Assembly (NCBI GenBank): GCA_963829585.1
Contig: CAWHJD010000028.1
Location: 186,001-250,000, forward strand
Source: Sva-07 sp963829585
GTDB lineage: Bacteria; Actinomycetota; Acidimicrobiia; Acidimicrobiales; Ilumatobacteraceae
DNA length: 64,000 nucleotides
Direction of reading: 5' to 3'
Shown here: piece by piece, positions 1 through 9,297 of the stretch
Layout of the letters: every line of letters starts with the position of its first letter
Numbering within the stretch: position 1 is the stretch's first letter
The notes under the pieces: model-generated
Told to the model about the DNA's origin: nothing
The model's database searches: none
Seen by the model: the letters and a program-made list of their open reading frames with translations, nothing else
Position numbers and translations under genes: made by a program

Positions 1-443
1 CGACGGCGAGCATCTGTTGTTCGCCCCCGGACAGGGATCCGGCCTTCTGGTCACGACGCTCCGCCAGCCGGGGGAACAAGCCGTACCACTGGTCGAGATC
101 TGCGGCGATCGAGCCCTTCACCGTGTAGCCACCCGCGAGCAGGTTGTCCTCGACGGTGAGATCGGTGAACGTGCCACGCCCCTGCGGAACCTGTGAGATC
201 CCGGCGCGCACGATCGCATCCGGCTTGGCACTCGAGATCTCCGCACCACCGAACTCGACGTGACCATGGCGAGGTATCAAACCCGATACCGCACGCATGG
301 TCGTGGTCTTCCCGGCGCCGTTCGCCCCGAGGATCACCACGATCTCGCCGACCCCGACCGTGAAGTCGATGTGATGCAGCACCTCGACCGGCCCGTAGCC
401 GGCGGTCATGCCCGCTCACCGAGAGCAGAGCGTCGGCGCTCAT
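1..443 (-). CDS. livF: Branched-chain amino acid ABC transporter ATP-binding protein LivF (3' end outside window; apparent frameshift)
   Basis: ATPase subunit of a LivFGHM-type importer, acting on the cytoplasmic face of the membrane. Only about 145 codons lie in the window. Walker A (GANGAGKTT) and the ABC signature LSGGEQQM at the window edge are visible. The ATG at 443 overlaps the livG stop (ATGA), which suggests translational coupling, and gives MSADALLSVSG. The recognisable LivF body (MTAGYGPVEV...) is in the next frame. Removing one G from the GGG at 411-413 joins the two into an ordinary LivF N-terminus. I infer a 1-nt insertion, real or from sequencing. If it is real, translation could restart at the ATG at 409. 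Confidence 0.85.
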
Positions 444-1237
444 GCCGATGTCCCCAGGTAGGCCTCGATCACACGAGGGTCGCGTTGGACCTCGCTCGGC
501 AGGCCCTCGGAGATCTTCCGACCGAACTCCATCGCGATCACCCGATCGGAGATTCCCATCACCAACCCCATGTGGTGTTCCACGAGCAGCACCGTGAGGC
601 CGTATTCGTCGCGAACGCGACGAATGGACTGGGCGAGTTCGTCCACTTCGTGGTGGGTCAGGCCGGCGGCCGGTTCGTCCAACAGGAGCAACTTCGGATG
701 CGATGCCAGTGCCCTTGCCAACTCGAGCCGCTTCAACGTGCCGAACGGCAGCCCGGCGGCAGGGTGGAACGCCAGGTCCTCGAGCCCGAGCGCGCGCAGA
801 ATCTGGTAGGCATCGGCCGCCAGCGCACGTTCCTCCTTGGCCGCACCGAGGCGCGTCATCGCCCGCACGAAACCGACCTTGCCGAGATGATGTGCGCCCG
901 TCATCGTGTTCTGCAGCAGTGTCATCGTCGGGAACAGGGCCAGATTCTGGAACGTCCGCGAAATGCCCAGGCCGGCGATGCCGTGGGGAGCAACAGCGAG
1001 CAGATCGTGCCCGTCGAAACGCAGTCGCCCGCGAGTCGGGTCGTAGATACGGCTGACGACGTTGAACATCGTCGTCTTGCCCGCGCCGTTGGGACCGATC
1101 AATCCGAGGATCTGCCCCTCCTCGATGTCGAACGAGAGCCTGTCGAGCGCAATGATGCCCCCGAACGAGACGGAGATGTCATCGACCTCGAGCAATGCCA
1201 CGGTGTCCTCCGCTCGTTCGTCATCCGCGTACGTCAC
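440..1237 (-). CDS. livG: Branched-chain amino acid ABC transporter ATP-binding protein LivG
   Basis: Second ATPase subunit of the same importer, 265 aa, usual length for LivG. It shows Walker A GPNGAGKTT, a LivG-type motif GISRTFQNLALFPTMT, the degenerate LivG signature PFGTLKRLELARAL, Walker B LLLLDEPAAGL and the switch histidine in VLLVEHH. It is the upstream gene of the pair and couples to livF through an ATGA overlap. The permease genes are not in the window, so they lie beyond the left edge or elsewhere. The substrate (Leu/Ile/Val or another small amide) cannot be told from the ATPases alone. Confidence 0.93.
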   Translation of the reverse strand: MTYADDERAEDTVALLEVDDISVSFGGIIALDRLSFDIEEGQILGLIGPNGAGKTTMFNVVSRIYDPTRGRLRFDGHDLLAVAPHGIAGLGISRTFQNLALFPTMTLLQNTMTGAHHLGKVGFVRAMTRLGAAKEERALAADAYQILRALGLEDLAFHPAAGLPFGTLKRLELARALASHPKLLLLDEPAAGLTHHEVDELAQSIRRVRDEYGLTVLLVEHHMGLVMGISDRVIAMEFGRKISEGLPSEVQRDPRVIEAYLGTSA

Positions 1238-1261
1238 CGACCGTAGCAGCGCGTGACGGAC

Positions 1262-1276
1262 CGGAGAATTTCTCCG
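1262..1276. repeat. Short palindrome CGGAGAA-T-TTCTCCG
   Basis: Seven-base perfect arms around one base, in the 116-bp gap between the divergent livG and metallopeptidase genes. The core GGAGAATTTC also occurs in the right arm of the larger nested palindromes at 36273-36327 and 59522-59574, so it may be a decayed relative. It could equally be an operator for either gene. Confidence 0.4.
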
Positions 1277-1353
1277 AGGGTGAGCCGGTGAGAAGCTCGT
1301 GAAGCGTCACACGGCGCGGTTGGCCGGGGCATCCATCGCTCTAGCATCGACTC

Positions 1354-2904
1354 ATGGCGTCGGGCCGAATCATCGCACTGGTCGTGGCCGGCGCGATCGT
1401 GCTCGCCGCCTGCGGCGTCGATCCGGGAGTCACCGCGCAACGGGCCGATCAGCTCGGCTTCGATCCCGCGGTCGTCGATCCGGACCTGCCCCCGTCCACG
1501 ACCGACCCGGCAGCCCCGACCGATTCGACGCCCGTCTCCCCGCCGAGTTCTGCGCCTCGACCGACCGTCAGCGTTCCCGCCGACCCCGCGGCCATCGATT
1601 TCGGGCCGGACAAGCCGTCGAAGACCTACGACGACTTCCTGCTCGCCGTCGTCACCGATCTCGAGGCGTGGTGGACGGAGCAGTACCCGTTGATCTACGG
1701 CGAGCGGTTCGAGCCACTCGAGGGCGGCGTCTATGCCGCGTACCCGGACCGGCCCGACGACATCCCCGGTTGCGGTACAGCGTCGACGACCTATCAGGAG
1801 GTCCAGCAGTACGTCGCCTTCTACTGCGGGGTCGGCGACTTCCTGGTGTACGACGACAGCGACGACGGCCTGTTGGCCCAGTTGGCGGACGACTACGGTC
1901 CCGGCACCATCGGCACGGTCTTCGCTCACGAGTTCGGCCACGCGATCCAACTGCGGTCCGGCAACCTCGATCGCTCGTTGGCGACCATCCTCACCGAGCA
2001 GCAGTCGGACTGTTTCGCCGGTGCCTGGACCGCGCGGGTGGCGCGTGGCGAGTCGCCGACGGTGCAGTACAGCGACAGCGACGTCACCGCGGGGCTGATC
2101 GCCATGACGAAGGTGAGCGATCCCGTCGGCATCGACCAGTTCACCGAAGGTGGCCACGGGTCGGGTTTCGACCGGGTGGGCGCCTTCCAGGTGGGGTTCA
2201 GCGAGGGCCCCGAACGATGTGCGGAGATCCTCGACGATCCGCTCCCGCTCGTCCCGAACCAGTTCACGAGCTTCGACGATCAGACGAGCCTCGGCAACGC
2301 CCCGTTCGGATACAGCCAGGACGACCTGCTCGGCTTCCTCCCCGACGACTTGAACCTCTACTGGGATCAGCAACTCGCCGACGAGATCCCGGCCATGGGT
2401 CCGCTGCAACTCACGGTCGTGCGCTCCGCGAGCGAATCCGATTGCGCGGACCTGCGAGGAGATCTCACTCGCGGTACGGCGCTGTGCCCGGCCACGGGCG
2501 AGGTCGTCGTGAACGAGCCCGCGGCCCTCGACCTCTACCGGTCACTCGGCGACTTCTCGATCGGCTACCTGTTGGGTTCCGCATGGAGCGAAGCGGTCCA
2601 GGAGGCCCTCGGTTCAGACCTCACCGGCGAGGCCAGGGCACTGGTCAACGACTGCCTCACCGGCGGCTGGGTCCAGACGGTGATCCTCGTCGACACCCCG
2701 AGCGGCCTCGACCTCCCTCGGCCCAGGGCGGAGGGGCGCACGTCCACCGTCTCTGCCGGTGATCTCGACGAGGCGATCCAGGCGCTGCTCCTCGTGGCCG
2801 ATCCCGGCAACGAGGACAACGTCGTGGGCAGCGCCTTCGAGAAGATCGCCGCGTTGCGCACGGGGGTCATCGACGGCACCGATGCGTGCCTCGCCGGACT
2901 CTGA
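1354..2904 (+). CDS. Exported lipoprotein, neutral zinc metallopeptidase (HEFGH)
   Basis: 516 aa. The N-terminus is a lipoprotein signal with lipobox LAAC (Cys20), followed by a Pro/Thr/Ser-rich linker to about residue 70. A zinc-metallopeptidase core contains VFAHEFGHAIQ, with the HExxH motif at residues 192-196 and a nearby acidic segment (EQQSDCFAGAW) that matches the YpfJ-type neutral zinc metallopeptidase family, where D/E after the helix helps bind zinc. Cysteines in the later half suggest disulfides outside the cytoplasm. Inference: a membrane-anchored protease on the outer face of the cell membrane, substrate unknown. It stands alone, divergent from livG. Confidence 0.85.
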   Translation: MASGRIIALVVAGAIVLAACGVDPGVTAQRADQLGFDPAVVDPDLPPSTTDPAAPTDSTPVSPPSSAPRPTVSVPADPAAIDFGPDKPSKTYDDFLLAVVTDLEAWWTEQYPLIYGERFEPLEGGVYAAYPDRPDDIPGCGTASTTYQEVQQYVAFYCGVGDFLVYDDSDDGLLAQLADDYGPGTIGTVFAHEFGHAIQLRSGNLDRSLATILTEQQSDCFAGAWTARVARGESPTVQYSDSDVTAGLIAMTKVSDPVGIDQFTEGGHGSGFDRVGAFQVGFSEGPERCAEILDDPLPLVPNQFTSFDDQTSLGNAPFGYSQDDLLGFLPDDLNLYWDQQLADEIPAMGPLQLTVVRSASESDCADLRGDLTRGTALCPATGEVVVNEPAALDLYRSLGDFSIGYLLGSAWSEAVQEALGSDLTGEARALVNDCLTGGWVQTVILVDTPSGLDLPRPRAEGRTSTVSAGDLDEAIQALLLVADPGNEDNVVGSAFEKIAALRTGVIDGTDACLAGL

Positions 2905-2910
2905 GCGCCG

Positions 2911-2950
2911 TCAGCGACCGTCAGCGACCCTCAGCGACCCGTCAGCGACC
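2911..2950. repeat. 10-bp tandem repeat (TCAGCGACCC, 4 copies) over a stop codon
   Basis: Four near-identical 10-mers lie between the convergent metallopeptidase and hydrolase genes, plus a degenerate fifth start. Each unit contains TCA, which is TGA on the minus strand, and the unit nearest the hydrolase carries its stop codon (2942-2944). One of four such stop-codon duplications in the window. Confidence 0.7.
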
Positions 2951-3889
2951 CGTCAGCCAGCCATCGAGCAGATCGCCCAACTCCACCGGGCGGTCACCCT
3001 GCACGCTGTGGCCCGCCCCGTCGACCACCTCGACGACGAGATCGGGCTGCCGGCGGCGGGCCTCGGCGACGTCGTCGTCGTCGACCACCGGCGACAACGA
3101 ACCCCGCACGAGCATCATGGGGCAGTCGATCGCCTCGAAGTGGTCCCACATCGGTGACAGTTGATCGTCGGGCGCCGTGACGTCGGCAGCAGCGCTCTCG
3201 CCATCGGCGTTGGATCGGGCTCGACTGCCGCGGTCGTACCGCCACACCCAGGACCCGTCCGGAAGTTGTCGTGCGTTGTGGAGGATCCCGCGTCGCAGCG
3301 ACGACTCCGAGCGGGTCGGGTTGAACTCCATCGTGCGGGCGAGCAGGTCGTCGAAGCTGGCGAACGACTGTGGGCCGTCGACGAAGTCGGTGACCGCCTT
3401 GGTCTTGGCCGCGTTCACGCCCGGCGTGATGTCGACCATCACGAGCGATGCCACGAGCTCCGGGTGACGCACGGCCAGTTCCATCGCCGTCATCCCACCC
3501 AGCGACATTCCGACGACGACTCGGGCCTCCGGTGCGAGTTCGGAGACGACGACAGCGAGATCGTCGGCCATGTTCATCGGGCTGTACGCCCCGTCGGCGC
3601 GCCATCCGGAGTGACCGTGACCGGGGAGGTCGATTGCCAACGCGGGCCGCGCGAGGTGGAGCGCGACGGTGTCCCACGTGTGGGCATTCTGCGCGCCGCC
3701 GTGCACCAGCACCACTTCGGGCGTCGTGTCACCCCAGCGCAGGGCACTGACCGTGCGACGGTCCTCGCCGTCGGCGGCCACCACGGTGTCGACTCGCTCG
3801 ACCGTGGGCACCTCGGCGACGCTGAGCGCGAACTCGGAGATGTTCTCGTGGAAGAGGCCGAACTCGTCGTAGTCGATCACGGCGCTCAC
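2942..3889 (-). CDS. Alpha/beta hydrolase
   Basis: 315 aa, cytosolic, no signal peptide. The alpha/beta hydrolase fold is clear: oxyanion region LVHGGAQNAHTW, the motif DLPGHGHS, nucleophile elbow GMSLGG (Ser), and a late His in GAGHSVQGDRP. These resemble epoxide hydrolase / haloperoxidase-type esterases. The first 45 residues form an N-terminal extension before the core. It converges on the metallopeptidase gene and sits 60 bp from the L,D-transpeptidase gene, which reads the same way. Substrate unknown. Confidence 0.85.
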   Translation of the reverse strand: MSAVIDYDEFGLFHENISEFALSVAEVPTVERVDTVVAADGEDRRTVSALRWGDTTPEVVLVHGGAQNAHTWDTVALHLARPALAIDLPGHGHSGWRADGAYSPMNMADDLAVVVSELAPEARVVVGMSLGGMTAMELAVRHPELVASLVMVDITPGVNAAKTKAVTDFVDGPQSFASFDDLLARTMEFNPTRSESSLRRGILHNARQLPDGSWVWRYDRGSRARSNADGESAAADVTAPDDQLSPMWDHFEAIDCPMMLVRGSLSPVVDDDDVAEARRRQPDLVVEVVDGAGHSVQGDRPVELGDLLDGWLTGR

Positions 3890-3950
3890 GATGTCACGTC
3901 AGGCCTGGTCCGGCCGATGCGAAGCGATCCGACACCATCGCGACATCGGG

Positions 3951-5090
3951 TCAGGGATCGGCGGGGGGCTCCACGGCCGCTGCCGGTGCCAGCGTGGTGC
4001 TGGTGGTCGTCGCCGCGGCGGTCGTCGTGGTTGCAGGCGGCGTCGTCGTCGACGACACGGTGGTGGAGGGTGGTACCAACGTCGTCGTGGTCGTGGTCGT
4101 ACTCGTGGTCGACGACGTCGTGGTCGAGTAGTCGGGGTCGATGCGGTTGAAGTACGGCTTCTGGGCGCCGTACGCCTCGGGCTCCTTCACGCCGTCGAAC
4201 ACGAAGACCTGATCGCCGACGGACACGAGGTCCTGGAACGACGGTGACAGTGACAACGGAATGCGGATGCAGCCGTGCGAGGCGGGCTGCAACGGCACGT
4301 TGAGGGCACCGTGCACGGCGATGCCGTAGTTGAAGTACACCGGATCCCACATGCCGCCCAGCGAACCCTGACGGACACCTTCGACCATCCGTGTGTAGTT
4401 GAAGACCCCGCCCGGCGTGATCGACTTGCCGCACTCGCCGCGCACGAGCGGTTCGTCGCCCGGGTTGTTGTACTCGCCCGGGCTGATGGTGACTTCCTCG
4501 CACCAGTCCTCGTTGTCGCCACTCGACATGTGGCTGATCATCACCGGCACGTCGTTCTGGAACACGGCGATGACCTGTTCGGGCAGGTAGATCTCCGTGT
4601 GACTCGGCGTCGAATCGGTGCGCCGGGGCTGGATCACGAACGGATCCTGCATGTCGGTCCACATGTCGGGCGTCACGGCGCCGGTCGGCTCGTCGAACGG
4701 CACGCTGAGCACGAGCTTCTCGTACGCCCAGACCGAGCGGCGCGTCTCGTCGCCGAAGTACCCGTCGATCGGACCGGGCCAGAACCCGAGATCGGTCAGT
4801 CGCTGTTGGACCTGGGCGACGTCGTCGCCAGCCATGCCCTTGGAGAGGGTACGACCGAGCACGGTCTTGGTGACCGGCGCAACGGTCTCGACCGTTGCGA
4901 TCGCCTCGACCGACACGGGCACCGAATTCTCGAACGCGACCGATTCGGCCGTGACCGCCGGAGCCGACTCGTCGCCGCCGCCACCACCGAGCGCCACGCC
5001 GGCCACCACGACGATGGCCAGCAGGCCGCCCGCGGCCGCGGCGGGCAGCCACTTTCGGGCTTCGGGTGAGAGGAGGGGTCGGTCGTTCAC
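3951..5090 (-). CDS. L,D-transpeptidase with peptidoglycan-binding domain and Thr-rich tail
   Basis: 379 aa, predicted to make 3-3 peptidoglycan cross-links outside the membrane. In order: a short cytoplasmic N-terminus, one membrane segment (about residues 15-37), a PG-binding_1 domain (GDDVAQVQQRLTDLGFWPG...), a YkuD catalytic domain with IAVHGA and SHGCIR (catalytic Cys274), and a C-terminal tail of about 60 residues made almost only of Thr, Ser, Pro and Ala. The tail may cross or anchor in the wall; that is inference. Extra cysteines in the catalytic domain (WCEE, GECGK) may form a disulfide. Confidence 0.92.
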   Translation of the reverse strand: MNDRPLLSPEARKWLPAAAAGGLLAIVVVAGVALGGGGGDESAPAVTAESVAFENSVPVSVEAIATVETVAPVTKTVLGRTLSKGMAGDDVAQVQQRLTDLGFWPGPIDGYFGDETRRSVWAYEKLVLSVPFDEPTGAVTPDMWTDMQDPFVIQPRRTDSTPSHTEIYLPEQVIAVFQNDVPVMISHMSSGDNEDWCEEVTISPGEYNNPGDEPLVRGECGKSITPGGVFNYTRMVEGVRQGSLGGMWDPVYFNYGIAVHGALNVPLQPASHGCIRIPLSLSPSFQDLVSVGDQVFVFDGVKEPEAYGAQKPYFNRIDPDYSTTTSSTTSTTTTTTTLVPPSTTVSSTTTPPATTTTAAATTTSTTLAPAAAVEPPADP

Positions 5091-5227
5091 GGATCAGATG
5101 GCGGGTTCGGGGGGCCGACCGGCGGCGGGTGCGCCCACGCTACCAACGTCCTGCGCGCTCGTGACCGCGGCCACACAGGGTGTTCGCGTCCGACCGGTGC
5201 CGGCTGTTCCGTGGCGCTCGAAAGCGC

Positions 5228-5995
5228 TCAGCGACGGTCGATCACGGGCTCGATGTTCTCCAGGTCGCCGCGAAGTTCCCACATCTCCCTGAGGATCGTG
5301 GTGATCACCGAGGGTGAACTCAGCGTCGACACGCCGCGGGTGCGCGGGAAGTAGTCGACGCCGAACTGCAGCATCTCGTAGCCGAGCCTGGTGGCGCGAA
5401 TGACGAGTTCGGCATCGATGAACGACCCCTCGCTGCGGAGTTCGACATGGTCGAACACCCTCGCCCGACAGAGCTTGAACGCGAAGTTGATGTCACGAGC
5501 CTTGACGTCGAACAGCGTGCGGATCAACAGGTTGTACACGAAGGTGTACACCGACCGCAGATAGCCCTCGCCGGTGCGATCGAACCGGTAGGCGCTCACG
5601 ATGTCGGCGTCGTACTCGCGCAGGAGCCGCACCGCACGTGGGAGTTCGTACATGTCGAACGGCAGGTCGGCGTCGGTGTACAGGATCAGGTCGCCGGTCG
5701 CCGTCGCGAACCCGGTCTTCATCGCACCACCCAACTTGCGGTTGACGGGGTGGTGCACGACACGAACCCGAGGATCCTCGAGGGCGAGACGGTCGGCGAT
5801 CGCGCCCGTGGAATCCGTCGAGGCGTCGTCGACGACGATCAGTTCGTAGTCACCGATGTCACCGGACTCGAGCAGTCGTTCACACGCCCGGCGACCGGCG
5901 ACGAGTGCGCGTTCGGCGTACTCCTCCTCGTTCCACATGGGATAGAAGATCGAGAGCTTCTCGAACGGCTCGCCGATGGTCGGATCCAGAGACAT
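5228..5995 (-). CDS. Family 2 glycosyltransferase (dolichol-phosphate-mannosyltransferase-like)
   Basis: 255 aa from the ATG at 5995; further upstream the reading frame stays open but has no GT2 similarity. GT-A fold signs: FYPMWNEEEYAERAL, ELIVVDDASTDSTG, the DxD-type TDADLPFD and a region KARDINFAFKLCR typical of polyprenyl-phosphate sugar transferases. There is no C-terminal membrane segment, so it is probably cytosolic or membrane-associated. It likely transfers a sugar from a nucleotide or polyprenyl donor for lipid-linked glycan assembly; donor and acceptor cannot be read. Divergent from the small membrane protein at 6095. Confidence 0.88.
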   Translation of the reverse strand: MSLDPTIGEPFEKLSIFYPMWNEEEYAERALVAGRRACERLLESGDIGDYELIVVDDASTDSTGAIADRLALEDPRVRVVHHPVNRKLGGAMKTGFATATGDLILYTDADLPFDMYELPRAVRLLREYDADIVSAYRFDRTGEGYLRSVYTFVYNLLIRTLFDVKARDINFAFKLCRARVFDHVELRSEGSFIDAELVIRATRLGYEMLQFGVDYFPRTRGVSTLSSPSVITTILREMWELRGDLENIEPVIDRR

Positions 5996-6094
5996 TGCGC
6001 CGCAGGGTAGCTGGCAGCGACCACGGCCCGACCACGGCCCGACCACGCCCGACCTTGCCGCCGAGCGCAGCGCGATGGCGCCCGACACCACGTA

Positions 6095-6625
6095 GTGTTC
6101 AGCGCCGTGTCGGATGTCGAACCGCCCAGGGCATTCGCACCGCCGGTGAACGGCACGGCGACCCCCGGTCTGTCGGGGTCGGGTCCGGAAAGACCGGACG
6201 GTCCGGAGGCGGGCGGAACTCGTCAGGCGCGCGTGGGCGAGCTGACCCCGGCCTGGCGGATCACCGTGATCGTCACGTGGGTCGGGGCCTTCCTCGCATA
6301 TCTCGCCGTCTGGAAGGCGAGCGAAGAGATCGGGATCGCCACGTGGTGGCTCGGGCCACGCTCGCATCCCGAGCCGATGTACGTCCGGCTGATCCCGTTC
6401 GCCGTCATTGCCGTGTTCGGCATCCTCGCCAGCTACAACGTCAGACGGTTGCCGTGGATCAGCCTGGCGGGCTCCGGCGTACTCGCCCTGATCGCCGTCC
6501 CCGATCTGTCGCGTTCGGGTGGCCTGGCGACGATCGAGTTCGCGATCGCCGCTGCGGTCGCGCTCGTTTCGCTCGGCTCGTTCACGGGGATGTACCTGGC
6601 TGCGGCACCCGACCCCGACCGGTAG
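6095..6625 (+). CDS. Four-helix integral membrane protein, unknown function
   Basis: 176 aa from the GTG at 6095; a second GTG at 6107 is equally possible and neither has a strong ribosome-binding site. The first 50 residues are hydrophilic and rich in Pro and Gly. Four hydrophobic segments follow (starting near TPAWRITVIVTWVGAFLAY, YVRLIPFAVIAVFGILA, WISLAGSGVLALIAV and IEFAIAAAVALVSLGSF). No catalytic motif recognised. It ends only 11 bp before argG and reads the same way, so co-transcription is likely, though no functional link is evident. Confidence 0.7.
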   Translation: MFSAVSDVEPPRAFAPPVNGTATPGLSGSGPERPDGPEAGGTRQARVGELTPAWRITVIVTWVGAFLAYLAVWKASEEIGIATWWLGPRSHPEPMYVRLIPFAVIAVFGILASYNVRRLPWISLAGSGVLALIAVPDLSRSGGLATIEFAIAAAVALVSLGSFTGMYLAAAPDPDR

Positions 6626-6636
6626 CGTCGTCGCCC

Positions 6637-8010
6637 ATGCCCGACACGTCGTCCAGCGGTTCCGCCTCCAACGCAAAAGTCCTGATGTCGTTGCCCGTCG
6701 GCGAACGGGTGGGCATCGCCTTCTCGGGTGGCCTCGACACCTCCGCCGCCGTCGCCTGGATGCGCGACCGCGGGGCGATCCCGTACACCTACACCGCCGA
6801 CCTCGGCCAGTACGACGAGCCCGAACTCGACACGGTGCCCGAGCGGGCCAAGGTCTACGGCGCCGAGGAGGCCCGACTCGTCGACTGCCGCGACGAACTC
6901 GTCCGCGAGGGGCTGATCGCGCTGCAGTGCGGCGCCTTCCACATCACGACGGCCGGCAAGACGTACTTCAACACCACCCCGCTCGGTCGGGCGGTCACCG
7001 GCACGCTGCTGGTGAGGGCCATGCAGGACGACGGCGTCGACGTGTGGGGCGACGGCTCGACGTACAAGGGCAACGACATCGAGCGCTTCTACCGGTACGG
7101 CCTGCTGGTGAACCCGAACCTGCGGATCTACAAGCCGTGGCTCGATCCGACGTTCGTCGACGAACTCGGTGGCCGCCAGGGGATGAGCGAGTTCCTCGTC
7201 GCCAAGGGGCTGCCGTACCGCGACTCGGTCGAGAAGGCCTACTCCACCGACGCCAACATCTGGGGCGCGACCCACGAGGCGAAGTCGCTCGAGGAGCTCT
7301 CCACGAGCATGGAGATCGTCAACCCGATCATGGGCGTGGCGCACTGGGACCAGGACGTCGAGATCGCCGCCGAGGACGTGTCGGTGCGCTTCGAGGAGGG
7401 GTGGCCCGTGGCCATCAACGGCGAGACGTTCATCTCGCCGGTCGATCTCGTCATGGAGGCCAACGCCATCGGCGGCCGCCACGGGCTCGGCATGAGCGAC
7501 CAGATCGAGAACCGGATCATCGAGGCCAAGAGTCGCGGCATCTACGAGGGTCCGGCGCTGGCGCTGCTGCACATCTGCTACGAGCGGCTCCTCACGGGCA
7601 TCCACAACGAGAACACGATCGAGAACTACCGCACCATGGGACGCCGCCTCGGGCGCCTGCTGTACGAAGGTCGCTGGTTCGACCCGCAGAGTCTCATGCT
7701 GCGTGAGCCGCTGATGCGCTGGGTCGGCTCGGCGATCACCGGCGAGGTCACGCTCCGGTTGCGTCGCGGCGACGACTACTCGATCCTCGACACGGTGAGC
7801 GACAACCTGACCTACGAGCCCGACCGCTTGTCGATGGAGCGGGTGGAGGATGCGGCGTTCGGCCCGCTCGACCGGATCGGTCAGCTCACGATGCGCAACC
7901 TCGACATCACCGACACCCGCAACAAGCTCGACGTGTACCGCCGCGTCGGCTCGCTCGGCCCCGGCGACGTCACGCCCGCCTTGGATGGCTCGCCCTCACG
8001 GCCCACCTGA
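6637..8010 (+). CDS. argG: Argininosuccinate synthase
   Basis: 457 aa. Joins citrulline and aspartate with ATP in arginine biosynthesis. The ATP-binding P-loop-like motif AFSGGLDTSAA, the segment GDGSTYKGNDIERFYRYG and the C-terminal RRLGRLLYEGRWFDPQS identify the longer E. coli-type ArgG rather than the shorter (~400 aa) type common in many actinobacteria. The ATG at 6637 gives MPDTSSSGSASN before the conserved VLMSLPVGERVGIAFSGG. It stands away from other arg genes; the M20 peptidase next door converges on it and its substrate is unknown. Confidence 0.96.
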   Translation: MPDTSSSGSASNAKVLMSLPVGERVGIAFSGGLDTSAAVAWMRDRGAIPYTYTADLGQYDEPELDTVPERAKVYGAEEARLVDCRDELVREGLIALQCGAFHITTAGKTYFNTTPLGRAVTGTLLVRAMQDDGVDVWGDGSTYKGNDIERFYRYGLLVNPNLRIYKPWLDPTFVDELGGRQGMSEFLVAKGLPYRDSVEKAYSTDANIWGATHEAKSLEELSTSMEIVNPIMGVAHWDQDVEIAAEDVSVRFEEGWPVAINGETFISPVDLVMEANAIGGRHGLGMSDQIENRIIEAKSRGIYEGPALALLHICYERLLTGIHNENTIENYRTMGRRLGRLLYEGRWFDPQSLMLREPLMRWVGSAITGEVTLRLRRGDDYSILDTVSDNLTYEPDRLSMERVEDAAFGPLDRIGQLTMRNLDITDTRNKLDVYRRVGSLGPGDVTPALDGSPSRPT

Positions 8011-8046
8011 ACGCGACGATCGAGGTCGGGCTCGGTCCGCCTCGTC

Positions 8047-8082
8047 GCTGGCGCTTCCCTCGGCGGCGCCGGGAGCGCCAGC
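8047..8082. terminator. GC-rich hairpin between convergent argG and M20 peptidase
   Basis: Arms GCTGGCGCTTCCC and GGGAGCGCCAGC pair over 12 bp with one bulged T, around a loop that contains GGCGCC. It sits in the 109-bp gap between two convergent stop codons and has no T-tract on either side, so it may end transcription both ways as U-less actinobacterial terminators do. Inference from position and symmetry. Confidence 0.6.
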
Positions 8083-8119
8083 GGACAAGCCGCAGTTCGG
8101 CCGACCGCACTCGCCGCGC

Positions 8120-9244
8120 TCAGACTCGCGGTGAGGCCGAACAGATCAATTCGACGAGGCCGGCGATCAGTGCGGCTCGTTCGGGCATGGTGTCGACCAG
8201 CACGTACTCGTGATCGGCGTGAGCGCCACCACCGACCGCACCGAGGCCGTCGAGCGTCGGCACGCCGATCGCCGCCGTGAAGTTCCCGTCGCTGCCTCCA
8301 CCCACCGGAACCCCTCCGAGCCCCGGAGCGACCTGCGAGACCAGCGGCAGCAACGCCGCTGACGCCGATTCGGGCATCGGTGGACGATTGACGCCGCCGG
8401 TCACGACGACGGATGCCGCGGGATCGAACGGTGTGAGCCCGGCCATCGCAGCCTCGACCCGCTCCTTCTCGGCGGCCGACTCGACGCGGACGTCGACCTT
8501 GATCAGCCCCTCGGCCGGAACCACGTTGTCGGCGGTCCCGACGGCGGCCACCGTCGGTGTCACGGTGGTACCGACGGAGGGTCGCCCGAACTCGTTGATC
8601 GCGAGCACCTGATGGGCCACCTCGACCAGCGCGTTGACCCCCTTGTCGGGGTCGAGCCCGGCGTGGGATGCCCGCCCGTGCACGACGACGTCGAACGTGC
8701 CACACCCCTTGCGACCGGTCTTCAACATCCCGCCGTCGGCCGACGGTTCGAGGACCAGGACCGCCCCGCAGGCCCTCGCTCGCTCCTCGATCAGGTCGCG
8801 AGACGCCAGCGACCCCACTTCCTCGTCGGCGCTGAACAGCAACTCGACGCCGGACAGATCGTCGAGCGATGCCAGCCCGTGCAGCGCCTGGACGATGCCG
8901 GCGAGCATGTCGAAGACGCCCGGGCCCGTCGCCCGACCGTCGGTCACGTCGAACGGGCGCGCGGCGAGCGTTCCGATCGGGAACACCGTGTCGTGATGGC
9001 CGAGCAGGAGGACCCGGGGCTCCCCGCCGCCCGACCAGTGGACGTGCGGACCAGCGGCGCTGTCGACGAGGGTCGCCGGGCTCCCGAGATGCCGTTCGAT
9101 CATCGTCGCCACCGCCTCGGCCGAGGCCTGGAGGGCGCCGAGGTCCAGCGACGGCGACTCGATCTCGACGAGCGTGCGGAGGTCGTCGAGCATCGCGTCC
9201 AGCGAGAAGGTGGTCGCAGCGAGAGTGGTGCTCACCGCACCCAC
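8120..9244 (-). CDS. M20-family metallopeptidase (ArgE/DapE/CPG2-like)
   Basis: 374 aa, cytosolic, di-zinc hydrolase of peptides or N-acyl amino acids. Visible: LGHHDTVFP (His and Asp metal ligands), GPGVFDM (bridging Asp), SADEEVGS (catalytic Glu plus ligand Glu), a dimerisation domain from about residue 180 (HGRASHAGLDPDKGVNA) and a C-terminal HADHEYV. The set is closest to the glutamate carboxypeptidase (CPG2) branch. The frame opens with GTG at 9244, and a second GTG at 9235 is possible. Convergent with argG and divergent (53 bp) from the regulator at 9298. Confidence 0.9.
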   Translation of the reverse strand: MGAVSTTLAATTFSLDAMLDDLRTLVEIESPSLDLGALQASAEAVATMIERHLGSPATLVDSAAGPHVHWSGGGEPRVLLLGHHDTVFPIGTLAARPFDVTDGRATGPGVFDMLAGIVQALHGLASLDDLSGVELLFSADEEVGSLASRDLIEERARACGAVLVLEPSADGGMLKTGRKGCGTFDVVVHGRASHAGLDPDKGVNALVEVAHQVLAINEFGRPSVGTTVTPTVAAVGTADNVVPAEGLIKVDVRVESAAEKERVEAAMAGLTPFDPAASVVVTGGVNRPPMPESASAALLPLVSQVAPGLGGVPVGGGSDGNFTAAIGVPTLDGLGAVGGGAHADHEYVLVDTMPERAALIAGLVELICSASPRV

Positions 9245-9297
9245 CGTATTGGCTCCGGAGCCTGGATGCGGTGGCGAATGTTGCTTGACTGTCCGAC

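Noticed and set aside
5096..5227. Possible small gene between the transpeptidase and GT2 genes
   Set aside because: Short frames there lack a start with ribosome-binding site and show no similarity. Only a weak 5-bp hairpin was seen.
6001..6676. N-terminal extension of the GT2 glycosyltransferase frame
   Set aside because: The ~225 extra residues are Arg/Asp-rich, unlike any GT2, and overlap the membrane protein on the other strand. The ATG at 5995 gives the normal start.
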